Shown here: piece after piece, positions 53,450 to 61,352 of the stretch
Numbering within the stretch: position 1 is the stretch's first letter
Layout: each line of letters opens with the position of its first letter
Origin: Mycolicibacter sp. MU0102
Lineage (GTDB): Bacteria > Actinomycetota > Actinomycetes > Mycobacteriales > Mycobacteriaceae
DNA: 64,000 nucleotides
Reading direction: 5' to 3'
Assembly: GCF_963378105.1 (NCBI RefSeq)
Contig: NZ_OY726398.1
Span: 3,162,001-3,226,000 of the forward strand
Made by a program: the position numbers and the translations under genes
Notes under the pieces: generated by a model
The model's database searches: none
Told to the model about the DNA's origin: nothing
The model's input: only the letters and a program-made list of their open reading frames with translations

Positions 53450-54250
53450 TTGAACACACCAGAAGCCGGCAGCGCGGGCAGAATCTCCGCCGCCCTGCGG
53501 GACTGCTACGGCGCGATAGAAGCCCTCTGCACCGATCTCAGCGACGCCGAGTGGGGCGCTCAGTCACTGTGCCCGGACTGGACAGTCCGCGACGTGATCA
53601 ACCACGTCACCAGCATCGAGGCGGCAATGGCGGGGTGGCTGCCCGACGACGACCGCACCCCGCCGCCATTCGACAAGGCCGCGGACTTCCTGCGCGACGC
53701 CGACACCGACACCGCCGCGTACCGCGAACTGGTGCGCGCGATCTACGACCGTCGCCGACGCGACCTGGCCGCGTTGTCCGACGCGGATCTGATGCGACCG
53801 TCGTGGACTCCGGTCGGCCCGGCCACCTATGGCAGGTTCCTGGAGATCCGGGTCTTCGACTTCTGGGTGCACGAACGAGACATCACCACCCCGCTGGGCC
53901 GCACCACCGATGACGGCGGCCTCGGCGCCGAGATCGCGCTGGCGGAGGTAGCCGGTTCCTTGGGCTACATCGTCGGCAAGAAAGTGGGCCTACCCGACCG
54001 AAAGAGCATCACCTTCGATCTCACCGGACCCATCGCGCGCCAACTGCACGTCGCAGTGGATGGACGAGCCAAAACTGTTGACCACCTGAATAATCCGGAT
54101 GTCACGGTGGTCACCGATTCCACGACCCTCATCCAACTGGCCTGCGGACGCATCGACCCGCAGGCCCAGATCGACTCCGGCGCCATCACCTGGAAGGGCG
54201 ATGGCGACCTCGGCGACCGCGCCGCCCGTAACTTGAGGTTCACGATGTGA
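53450..54250 (+). CDS. Mycothiol-dependent maleylpyruvate isomerase-like protein
   Basis: The TTG at 53450 is the best start, with AAGGAG seven bases upstream; a TTG at 53396 adds 18 poorly coding residues. The 266-residue protein has the DinB-like metal-binding core: CPDWTVRDVINHVTSIEAAM, TYGRFLEIRVFDFWVHERDITTPLG. Members use mycothiol and a metal to isomerise maleylpyruvate or transfer thiol groups; most homologues remain uncharacterised. The C-terminal MDMPI_C-like domain starts near 160. Its stop overlaps the next start (GTGA). Confidence 0.82.
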   Translation: MNTPEAGSAGRISAALRDCYGAIEALCTDLSDAEWGAQSLCPDWTVRDVINHVTSIEAAMAGWLPDDDRTPPPFDKAADFLRDADTDTAAYRELVRAIYDRRRRDLAALSDADLMRPSWTPVGPATYGRFLEIRVFDFWVHERDITTPLGRTTDDGGLGAEIALAEVAGSLGYIVGKKVGLPDRKSITFDLTGPIARQLHVAVDGRAKTVDHLNNPDVTVVTDSTTLIQLACGRIDPQAQIDSGAITWKGDGDLGDRAARNLRFTM

Positions 54251-54972
54251 CGGGTCGCCCGGATTTCATCGACTTCCACTTCGACGTCATGTGCCCGTAT
54301 GCGTACCAGACGTCGCGGTGGATCCGGGAAGTCCGCGACCGCACCGGCCTCACCGTGAACTGGCGCTTCTTCAGCCTGGAGGAGATCAACCGCCAAGAAG
54401 GCAAGAAGCATCCCTGGGAACGCGAGTGGTCCTATGGCTGGTCCATGATGCGCATCGGAGCACTGCTGCGTCGCCGATCGATGACCGACGTTGACGCCTG
54501 GTATGAGCGCGCGGGCCGCGCGCTACACGTCGAGGGCAGCAAGCCGCACGAGAAGGCGGTCGCCCGCCGGTTGCTCGAAGAACTCGGATTCGATCCCGAA
54601 CTCGCCGACCAGGCGATCGCTGACCCGACAACCAGCGACGAAGTACTGGCCGACCATCAACGGGTGGTCGCCGCCAGCGGCTACGGAGTACCCACGCTGT
54701 TCTTTCCCGACGGGCAATGCTTGTTCGGGCCGGTGCTCATCGATCCGCCCACCGGCGACGCTGCCCTGCGCCTATGGGACGCCGTAGTCGGCTGGACCGA
54801 GTTTCCGCAGTTATACGAGCTGCAGCGACCGAAGACGCCTGCCGACGAGCAGCGCATCGCCGAAACCTTCCGCCCCTATCTGCAGGCGCGCGACTGGGTG
54901 TCGATCAACCGCGGAGAGGTGGTCACCTTCGCCGGCCGAGAACACGGGCGGCCTGCGTCAGATGAACCCTAG
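54247..54972 (+). CDS. DsbA/Rv2466c-like thioredoxin-fold protein with CPYA motif
   Basis: The GTG start at 54247 overlaps the previous stop; 241 residues. The N-terminus FIDFHFDVMCPYAYQTSRWIREV aligns with DsbA-family mycothiol-linked nitroreductase Rv2466c, which has CPWC at this place. Here the second Cys is Ala, so only a one-Cys mechanism is possible. GVPTLFFPDGQCLFGPVLIDPP holds the cis-Pro. A C-terminal stretch of about 40 residues is extra. Coupling to the mycothiol-linked MDMPI gene suggests a joint role with mycothiol conjugates. Confidence 0.8.
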   Translation: MTGRPDFIDFHFDVMCPYAYQTSRWIREVRDRTGLTVNWRFFSLEEINRQEGKKHPWEREWSYGWSMMRIGALLRRRSMTDVDAWYERAGRALHVEGSKPHEKAVARRLLEELGFDPELADQAIADPTTSDEVLADHQRVVAASGYGVPTLFFPDGQCLFGPVLIDPPTGDAALRLWDAVVGWTEFPQLYELQRPKTPADEQRIAETFRPYLQARDWVSINRGEVVTFAGREHGRPASDEP

Positions 54973-55016
54973 GCCAATGATCGCCATTGCGCCGGAACAG
55001 GATCCACCAGCGGCCT

Positions 55017-58000
55017 ATGCTGCCCGATATGGCCGACTTCACCGCGTCGCTGCCCCCGGAACTGGACAACGTTCCGTCCGCCGGGGGACCACTGCCGCCG
55101 TCGTCTGACCTCGTCGGCCGTCCCTATGCACTGCCCATCGACATCCTCGGCGAGCTCCACGGGCCGCTCTTCTACGCCGACTACAGCGGCGTGCGGAAGC
55201 TGTACGCGTGCTCACGGGCGCTGGTCGAAGAACTGTGCGACGAGAACCGGTTCGCCAAGAACCCGATGCGCCCCCTGGAGCGGGTCCGCCAACTCGCCGG
55301 CGACGGTCTGTTCACCGCCTACCACGGCGAGCCGAATTGGCAGACGGCCCACGACGTCCTGATGCCCGGCTTCAGCTATGCCGGACTACGCAACTACCAC
55401 GGCGCCATGCTCGACATCGGCACCCAGCTGATCCAGCGCTGGGATGGCTGCGTCGGGCATGGACCGGCGGACGCGTCGACCGACCTGCAGAAGCTCGCGA
55501 TGGACACCGTTGCCCTTGCCGGCTTCGGGGCACGATTCGACTCGTTCAGCCACGAGGGCCTTGCCCCCATCCCGCAGAGTTTCACCGCGGCCTTGGCCAA
55601 GCTCGCCGAGACCGAGGGCACCGCCGACCTACACCACGAACTGGGGCATCTGCATCGCAGTTTCGACGAGCTGATCGAGCAACACCGAGCGACTGCCACA
55701 CCCGAACTCGACGATCTGCTCTACGTCATGCTCGCGAGCGGCTCCGACGGCGGGCCACTCCTGAGTACGGAAAACATCCGCAACCAGATCATGACGTTTC
55801 TCATCGCCGGCCAGTTGACCACATCGGAACTGATGCCGACCACGCTCTACAACCTCCTGCGGCATCCGGCAGTGCTGTCCCGCGCCGTAGCCGAAGTCGA
55901 TGCCGTGTTCGGGGCAGACGACGACTATCTGCCGACCTACGACGACATCGGAAAGCTCGAGTATCTGCGGCAGGTGATCAACGAGACGCTGCGGTTGTCC
56001 CCACCCGTACTTGGCTTCGACCGAACGGCGTTGGCGGACACAGTCATCGGCGATAGGTACCCGATCAAGCGGGGCGAGGCGGTTTCCGTGCTCACCGGTG
56101 CGCTACATCGTCAGCCCGAATGGGGTGACAACGTCGAACTGTTCGATCCGGGCAGGTTCGACGCCGCCCGATCCGCCGGCAGGCCCGGCGCAGTGTTCAA
56201 ACCCTTCGGCACCGGAGCGCGATCCTGCATCGGACGCCAGTTCGCGCTGCACGAGGCCACCATGGCGATCGCCCGGCTGATCCACCGGTATCGCCTGATC
56301 GACTCGCAACACTATGTACTGCAGTTCGACAGCGAGCGCAGCCGGCGCCCGATGGGCTTCCACCTCGACCTGATCCGGCGAGCACCCGACGACCGCCGCA
56401 GCGCCGCAGCGTCGGCCCCTCCGACACCCGGGCGGAGCCCGTCGGGGGCCAGCTCCGCGGTCAGAACCGGCACCACGTTGGCCGTGCTGCACGGCTCGAA
56501 TCTCGGAACCTGCCGCGCACTGGCCAAACAGCTTGCCGAAGAGGCCACCGATCTGGGCTGCATCGCCACGGTGGCACCGCTGGACGACTTCGCCGGCGCC
56601 CTGCCGAAGACCGATGCGATCGTCATCGTCGCCGCGTCCTACAACGGTCAGCCGACCGACGACGCACGCGCCTTCCTCGGCTGGCTGCTCGGCGCGGACG
56701 CCGCACTCGACGACGCCCCGTATTTCGCGGTACTCGGTGTCGGAGATCGCAACTGGGCCGACACCTATCAGGCAGTACCCAAGCACATCGATGCACGCCT
56801 GACCGAGCTGGGCGCCCAGCCGCTGATCCCGCTGACCTCCGCCGACACCTCAGGGGATCTCAACGGCACGGTCGAAGAATTCTCTGTGGCGTTGCACGAA
56901 GCGCTTTGCGAGCACTTCGGCGATCCGGACGCGGCGCCGGTCACCGACACCGACGAACCGCTCTACGACATGCATCCCATCATCGGCCCGGTCACCGCTG
57001 CGCTCGACGCCCGCTTCGCAGTGACACCGATGACCGTCCTGGACAACACCGCACTGGTGGGCGATGACGCGATCCTCGGCGGAGCAAAACACTTTGTCCG
57101 CGTTGTTCTTCCCGAGGGCATCGAATACCAGACCGGTGATCACCTGACGGTCCTCGCGGACAATCCGCCAGATCTCGTCAGCACAGTGCTCGATCTTCTC
57201 GGTATCGAAGCCGAACGGCGGTTGTCGATCAATCCGCGGCGCACTTCGCGCCGGTTGATCGCACTCGATCGGGAGGTCAGCGCGCACGAACTGCTCACCC
57301 ACTTCGTGGAGCTGCGAAAACCGGTTACGCCGAGCCAATTGCGGCGCCTGGCCGCATCCAACCCGTGCCTCCCGGAGCGCGAACGCCTCGAGCAGCTCGC
57401 CGCGTCGGACGATCCCTGCCCGCTGAGTCCATTCGAGTGCCTGGTGGAGTTCCCGGCGTGCGAACTGACGGGCGCCGAGCTACTGGAACTGCTGGAGCCG
57501 ATGACACCCCGCCACTACTCCATCGCGTCGTCCTCGCGCCTGACACCGGGGCTGGTCGGGCTGGTGGTCAGCGTGCTCGATGCGCCGGCCCGATCCGGAC
57601 ATGGACTGTTTCAGGGCGTGGCATCCAATCATCTGGCCGCCGCCGAACCTGGCGCACAGATTCGGGCACGGGTCGACCCGGCCCGCCAGGCGTTCCGTGC
57701 CGGTGCCGACCCCGCGAAGAATGTGATCCTGGTCAGCGCCGGCACAGGTGTCGCCCCGTTCCGAGGGTTCCTGGGCGATCGCTTGGCGGCCAAAGAGGAA
57801 GGGGCGCCCTTTGCGCCGGCCCTGTGTTTCTTCGGCGTCCGAAATCCAGACGTGGACTACATCTTCCGCGAGCAGTTCGAGGCCGCCGAAGCGGCGGGGG
57901 TAGTCCGGATGCGGCCCGCCTTCTCCCGCGCACCGCAGGACGGTGTGCGCTACGTGCAGGACCGGATCGCCGCCGACGCCGACGAAGTCTGGGGGCTGCT

Positions 58001-58187
58001 CGGTGACTCCGCCAAGCACACCCACGTCTACGTGTGTGGTGACGGCGCGCAAATGGCGCCGGCGGTACGGCAGGCCTTCATCGACATCTACCGCGCGCGT
58101 ACCGGCTGCGACGAGAGTCAAGCCCGCGACTGGCTTATCGGCCTGGTGGAGTCCGACCGCTACGTCGAGGATGTGTGGGCTGGGTGA
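55017..58187 (+). CDS. Self-sufficient cytochrome P450-reductase fusion (CYP102-type)
   Basis: A 1056-residue fusion like P450 BM3: an N-terminal P450 (residues 1-460), a linker (about 461-490), an FMN flavodoxin domain (LAVLHGSNLGTCRALA, VAASYNGQPTDDA, LGVGDRNWADTYQ), and an FAD/NADPH reductase (RHYSIASSSRL, ILVSAGTGVAPFRGF, VYVCGDGAQM). The heme Cys is residue 404 in FKPFGTGARSCIGRQFALHEATMA; the ExxR motif is in NETLRL. The I-helix reads AGQLTTS at residues 264-270, where BM3 has AGHETTS, so the acidic residue before the catalytic Thr is Leu. Such enzymes hydroxylate fatty acids. Start: ATG at 55017; 55029 is an alternative. Confidence 0.93.
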   Translation: MLPDMADFTASLPPELDNVPSAGGPLPPSSDLVGRPYALPIDILGELHGPLFYADYSGVRKLYACSRALVEELCDENRFAKNPMRPLERVRQLAGDGLFTAYHGEPNWQTAHDVLMPGFSYAGLRNYHGAMLDIGTQLIQRWDGCVGHGPADASTDLQKLAMDTVALAGFGARFDSFSHEGLAPIPQSFTAALAKLAETEGTADLHHELGHLHRSFDELIEQHRATATPELDDLLYVMLASGSDGGPLLSTENIRNQIMTFLIAGQLTTSELMPTTLYNLLRHPAVLSRAVAEVDAVFGADDDYLPTYDDIGKLEYLRQVINETLRLSPPVLGFDRTALADTVIGDRYPIKRGEAVSVLTGALHRQPEWGDNVELFDPGRFDAARSAGRPGAVFKPFGTGARSCIGRQFALHEATMAIARLIHRYRLIDSQHYVLQFDSERSRRPMGFHLDLIRRAPDDRRSAAASAPPTPGRSPSGASSAVRTGTTLAVLHGSNLGTCRALAKQLAEEATDLGCIATVAPLDDFAGALPKTDAIVIVAASYNGQPTDDARAFLGWLLGADAALDDAPYFAVLGVGDRNWADTYQAVPKHIDARLTELGAQPLIPLTSADTSGDLNGTVEEFSVALHEALCEHFGDPDAAPVTDTDEPLYDMHPIIGPVTAALDARFAVTPMTVLDNTALVGDDAILGGAKHFVRVVLPEGIEYQTGDHLTVLADNPPDLVSTVLDLLGIEAERRLSINPRRTSRRLIALDREVSAHELLTHFVELRKPVTPSQLRRLAASNPCLPERERLEQLAASDDPCPLSPFECLVEFPACELTGAELLELLEPMTPRHYSIASSSRLTPGLVGLVVSVLDAPARSGHGLFQGVASNHLAAAEPGAQIRARVDPARQAFRAGADPAKNVILVSAGTGVAPFRGFLGDRLAAKEEGAPFAPALCFFGVRNPDVDYIFREQFEAAEAAGVVRMRPAFSRAPQDGVRYVQDRIAADADEVWGLLGDSAKHTHVYVCGDGAQMAPAVRQAFIDIYRARTGCDESQARDWLIGLVESDRYVEDVWAG

Positions 58188-58397
58188 GCACGGTGATCGC
58201 CGATCAAAGTGACTGCCGCCCTTGATATTCCGTCGACACCGGGGAGATGCGCCCAGCGCAAGCTCGACCCGCAAGCGGACCAAAGCGTCCACTCTCTACT
58301 CGTTGCACGGGAAAGGGCCGCGACCAGAAAGTCCCGTGCTACCGTCAATGACGCACATCTTTCTTGATGCGCTTGGAAAAATGAGAGAAGTTAAGTA

Positions 58398-58601
58398 ATG
58401 GCACAGGGCACTGTGAAATGGTTCAACGGCGAAAAGGGCTTCGGCTTCATCGCCCCCGATGGCGGAGCGCCTGACGTCTTCGTTCACTACTCCGAGATCA
58501 CTGGCGGCGGATTCCGCACGCTCGAAGAGAACGCTCGGGTTCAGTTTGAGGTAGAACAGGGCGCGAAAGGTCCACAGGCTGTGGGCGTTTCGGTAATCTG
58601 A
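58398..58601 (+). CDS. cspA: Cold-shock protein CspA
   Basis: A 67-residue single OB-fold nucleic-acid-binding protein with both RNA-binding motifs: KWFNGEKGFGFIAPDGG and DVFVHYSEI. It melts RNA structure and aids translation in growth or cold. The start ATG has GAGAGAAG upstream. A 210-base untranslated region follows the P450 gene, containing no other gene I can support. A strong hairpin terminator follows. Confidence 0.97.
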   Translation: MAQGTVKWFNGEKGFGFIAPDGGAPDVFVHYSEITGGGFRTLEENARVQFEVEQGAKGPQAVGVSVI

Positions 58602-58623
58602 TCGAACACGCAGACTTCAAAGA

Positions 58624-58657
58624 GGCTGTCGCAGCGCAAGCTGCGGCAGCCTTTTTT
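58624..58657 (+). terminator. Intrinsic terminator of the cold-shock gene
   Basis: Stem arms 58624-58635 and 58640-58651 (12 pairs, one T-G pair) around the loop GCAA, followed by six Ts at 58652-58657. This is a classic terminator, rare in shape for mycobacteria. Confidence 0.93.
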
Positions 58658-58683
58658 GTGATCGGCGTACTGGCCGTTCAGCC

Positions 58684-58818
58684 ATGACACCCGTGCACGG
58701 CGGGATCAGTGGCACTTGCGTGAGCCTGCCCGCCCAAGACCTGCAGATCCGAGTCATCAACGCCACGGCAGGCCAAGTGCTACCCGACTTCACCCTCGAT
58801 CTCACCAGGGACTACTGA
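58684..58818 (+). pseudogene. IS481-like transposase C-terminal remnant
   Basis: A 44-codon open stretch encodes HGGISGTCVSLPAQDLQIR, then VINATAGQVLPDFTLDLTRDY and a stop. This resembles the C-terminal end of IS481-family transposases, where a VQDLxVRVIxATTGELLRELTLDPxRDYQPTG pattern is common. No upstream catalytic (DDE) part is present between the csp terminator and this piece, so it is a relic. Confidence 0.5.
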
Positions 58819-58830
58819 CGGCACGAAAAT

Positions 58831-58856
58831 GGCCCCCAGGCTTGCGCCTAGGGGCC
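58831..58856 (-). terminator. Hairpin between relic and initiator tRNA
   Basis: Arms 58831-58841 and 58846-58856 pair with one mismatch around a four-base loop. On the minus strand a short T-rich run (ATTTTC) follows, so it probably terminates the tRNA transcript; on the plus strand ACTTCTTTT follows, so it may act both ways. Confidence 0.65.
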
Positions 58857-58866
58857 ACTTCTTTTG

Positions 58867-58940
58867 TAGCGGGGACAGGATTCGAACCTGCGACCTCTGG
58901 GTTATGAGCCCAGCGAGCTACCGAGCTGCTCCACCCCGCG
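58867..58940 (-). tRNA. Initiator tRNA-fMet (CAU)
   Basis: The 74-base gene (CCA not encoded) folds as a tRNA: acceptor CGCGGGG with CCCCGCT, D-arm AGCTCGGTAGCT, anticodon arm CTGGGCTCATAACCCAG with three G:C pairs, T-arm GCAGGTTCGAATCCTGT. The C1-U72 non-pair and the three G:C pairs in the anticodon stem are the known marks of an initiator, so this is not an elongator Met tRNA. It is on the strand opposite to the genes on both sides. Confidence 0.95.
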
Positions 58941-59360
58941 TCGGTATCTACGAGATTACAGAAGGATGGCCCGGGCACCAAATCACCTGTTGCCGGCGCC
59001 ACCGCCAGGAACGGCCGCCCACGATCAGGCGGTAACCCAAATTAACTACTGTCCGGTTTTGGCGCGTTCGGCACCGCTGCCGCGCCACCCCGCCACACCG
59101 TCCGACCCGACCGGCTCGCGGCATTATATTCCCAGGCCACAGCCCTGCATCTACGCAGGAATCGCGCATAGAGGGCTGCGACGCCTGACACGGCAGCAAT
59201 CTTCGCGGTTCCTGCCAGCCCAGATTAGTGGGAAAGCAAAATTAACTTTTGTCTTGCAGGGCCCCACCCTCCGTGGCATGCTGCTCGCACAGCGCCAATT
59301 GAGTCCTGCATCACATCCCCGCCGGCCGCGGCGGGACCACAGAGTCGGGAGAGACTACGG
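58941..59360. other. Intergenic region between tRNA-fMet and mce operon
   Basis: This 420-base region holds no gene I can support. It should contain the tRNA promoter on the minus strand and the mce promoter on the plus strand. An AT-rich stretch at 59227-59253 includes CAAAA and TTTTG as an inverted repeat with a 5-base spacer (59237-59251). A 7-bp hairpin lies at 59318-59335. Confidence 0.7.
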
Positions 59361-59594
59361 ATGCCTGGAATCGTCGACGGCATAGGTCGTCTACTGAGCT
59401 ACCGGATGAGCGTCGGAGAACTGATCGGGCTGGGCCTGATCCTCGGTACGCCCTACCTGATCATCGGACTGGTCTGGTCGCTGACCCACACCGCGCACCT
59501 GCACGACATGCAAGGCCTGGACCTGGTGGTGTCCTTCCTTGGATCGATCGTGTCGTGGCCGGTGCTGCTGGTCTCCAACGTCTGCATGCAGTGA
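59361..59594 (+). CDS. Small membrane protein leading the mce operon
   Basis: A 77-residue protein with two membrane segments (LIGLGLILGTPYLIIGLVWSL and LDLVVSFLGSIVSWPVLLVSN) and a short polar loop HTAHLHDMQG between. The ATG at 59361 has GGGAGAG upstream. It ends four bases before yrbEA, so it is very likely co-transcribed with the mce operon. Similar short two-helix proteins occur beside some mycobacterial mce loci, but I cannot name a family. Confidence 0.7.
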   Translation: MPGIVDGIGRLLSYRMSVGELIGLGLILGTPYLIIGLVWSLTHTAHLHDMQGLDLVVSFLGSIVSWPVLLVSNVCMQ

Positions 59595-59598
59595 CCCG

Positions 59599-60485
59599 AT
59601 GTCTGTATCGGAATCCACCCGCCGCCTGCTCCACCTCGCTGATCAACAGATGGCCGGCCGGCCGGGCCTGCGGGCCGTGGTCGACTGGTTCCTGCAATAC
59701 CTGAAGAACCACCCGATCCAGTCGCTGGGCACCGGTGGCAGCCAGGTGGTGCTCGGGGTCCGGGCCATCCAGTACCTGTTCGTCGACCTGTTTCGCGGGC
59801 GCTTCCTGGTCGGTGAATTCATCGATCAAACGGCGTTTGTGGCCAGCGCTGCTTTCCTGCCAACGGTTTTCGTCACCATCCCGGTGGGGGTGACACTCTC
59901 GATCCAGTTCAGCGTGCTGGCCGGGCAGGTCGGCGCCTCCTCGCTGGCCGGTGCGGCCACTGGACTGGTGATCATCCGCCAGGCCGCCCCACTGGTTGCC
60001 GCGATGCTGCTGGCGGTGGCTGTCGGCTCCGCAGTCTGCGCCGACCTGGGATCGCGGACCATGCGCGAAGAGATCCAGGCCATGGAAGTCATGGGGTCTC
60101 ACCGGTGCGGCGCCTGGTGGTGCCCCGGCTGGCCGCGTTGATGACCGTCGGCGTACTGCTCACCGGCATCACGTTTTTCGTCGGCTATGTGGCCGGCTAC
60201 ATCTTCAACGTGTTCCTGCAGAACGGGACCGCGGGCTCGTTCATTGCGACGTTCTCCTCGTTCTCCGACGTCGGGGACATGTGGCTGGCATTCGCCAAAT
60301 CCATCGTCTTCGGGATGATCGTCGCGATCGTGAGCTGCCAGAAGGGCCTCGACAGCCACGGCGGTCCAGCCGGAGTCGCCAACTCGGTGAACGCCGCAGT
60401 GGTCGAGTCGATCCTGCTGCTGATGTTCGTCAACGTCGTGATGAGCCAGCTGTACGTGATCCTGTTCCCCAGGCAGGCGCTGTAG
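59599..60485 (+). pseudogene. yrbEA: YrbE-type permease YrbEA, frameshifted
   Basis: YrbE proteins are the permease subunits of Mce lipid importers. The frame from 59599 runs through REEIQAMEVMG and then turns into SHRCGAWWCPGW with a stop at 60141. The true continuation, VRRLVVPRLAALMTVGVLLTGITFFVGY through NSVNAAVVESILLLMFVNVVMSQLYVILFPRQAL, is in the frame ending at 60485. The break is at the G4 run 60093-60096, where family members read MEVMGVS; adding one G restores a normal 295-residue protein. So either a real one-base deletion or a sequencing error. Confidence 0.88.
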
Positions 60486-60488
60486 AAG

Positions 60489-61349
60489 ATGGTCATTCCC
60501 AGCGCCTTTGAGATCCCCGGGCTGCGACCGATCACCGACCTGTTCACCGGGTCCTTCGTAGCCGTGGCCCGCGCGGGCCACTTGGTGCACTTCTTCGGTC
60601 GCACACTCGCGTCCATCCCGACCATGCTCCGGCACTACCGGCGCGAGATGCTGCGGCTGCTGTCCGATATCGCCTGGGGCAACGGGTCGATCGTCGTCGG
60701 CGGTGGCACCATCGCCGTCGCGCTGGCACTCGGGGCGATCGCCGGCGCACTGGTCGCCGTCGAGGGCTACAACGTCCTGGATCTGCTAAGCCTGGGACCG
60801 GCCACCGGACTCATCTCGTCGTTCGCCACCACTCGCGAGCTCGCTCCGATCATGGTGGGAATGGCGTTCATCGCCCAGGCCGGTTGCCGCTTCACCGCCC
60901 AGCTCGGCGCGATGCGGATCAATGAGGAGATCGACTCTCTGGAAGCGATGGCGATCAACCCCATCCCGTACCTGGTCACCACCCGGGCGGTCGCCTCGGT
61001 GATCGCGGTCGTCCCCCTGTTCCTGGTGGCGCTGGGCATCGCCTACCTGTCCTGCCAGTTCTCGGTCATCCTGATCTCCGGCCAATCCAACGGGTCCTAC
61101 CTGCACTACTTCTCACTGTTCGTCAACGGTCGTGACGTGCTGTACGCGACGTTCAAGGCCACCGTCTTCGTGTTCGTGTCATCGACCATCCAGAGCTACT
61201 ACGGCTTTGTCGCCTCGGGGGGCCCGGCAGGTGTCGGTGTCGCGGCGGGGCGCGCGATGCGCACCAGTGTCACCGCCGTAGTCGTGGTGAACATGTTCTT
61301 GACCATGGCGCTGTGGGGCGTCGAATCCGGCGCCAGGTTCGGTGGTTAG
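60489..61349 (+). CDS. yrbEB: YrbE-type permease YrbEB
   Basis: The second permease subunit of the Mce transporter, 286 residues with about five or six membrane segments. The MlaE-type core is seen in SSFATTRELAPIMVGMAFIAQAGCRFTAQLGAMRINEEIDSLEAMAINPIPYLVTTRAVASVIAVVPLFLV, where the EEIDSLEAM helix contacts the ATPase MceG (Mkl, encoded elsewhere). The end GGPAGVGVAAGRAMRTSVTAVVVVNMFLT is typical. Frame intact, with 3 bases after yrbEA and 3 before mceA. Confidence 0.94.
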   Translation: MVIPSAFEIPGLRPITDLFTGSFVAVARAGHLVHFFGRTLASIPTMLRHYRREMLRLLSDIAWGNGSIVVGGGTIAVALALGAIAGALVAVEGYNVLDLLSLGPATGLISSFATTRELAPIMVGMAFIAQAGCRFTAQLGAMRINEEIDSLEAMAINPIPYLVTTRAVASVIAVVPLFLVALGIAYLSCQFSVILISGQSNGSYLHYFSLFVNGRDVLYATFKATVFVFVSSTIQSYYGFVASGGPAGVGVAAGRAMRTSVTAVVVVNMFLTMALWGVESGARFGG

Positions 61350-61352
61350 GCG

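Noticed and set aside
59318..59335. 7-bp hairpin with a 4-base loop before the mce operon
   Set aside because: No T-tract follows, and short GC hairpins are frequent by chance here.
60105..60485. Separate small gene after yrbEA
   Set aside because: It encodes exactly the missing second half of a YrbE permease without its own start signal; a single-base deletion explains it better.
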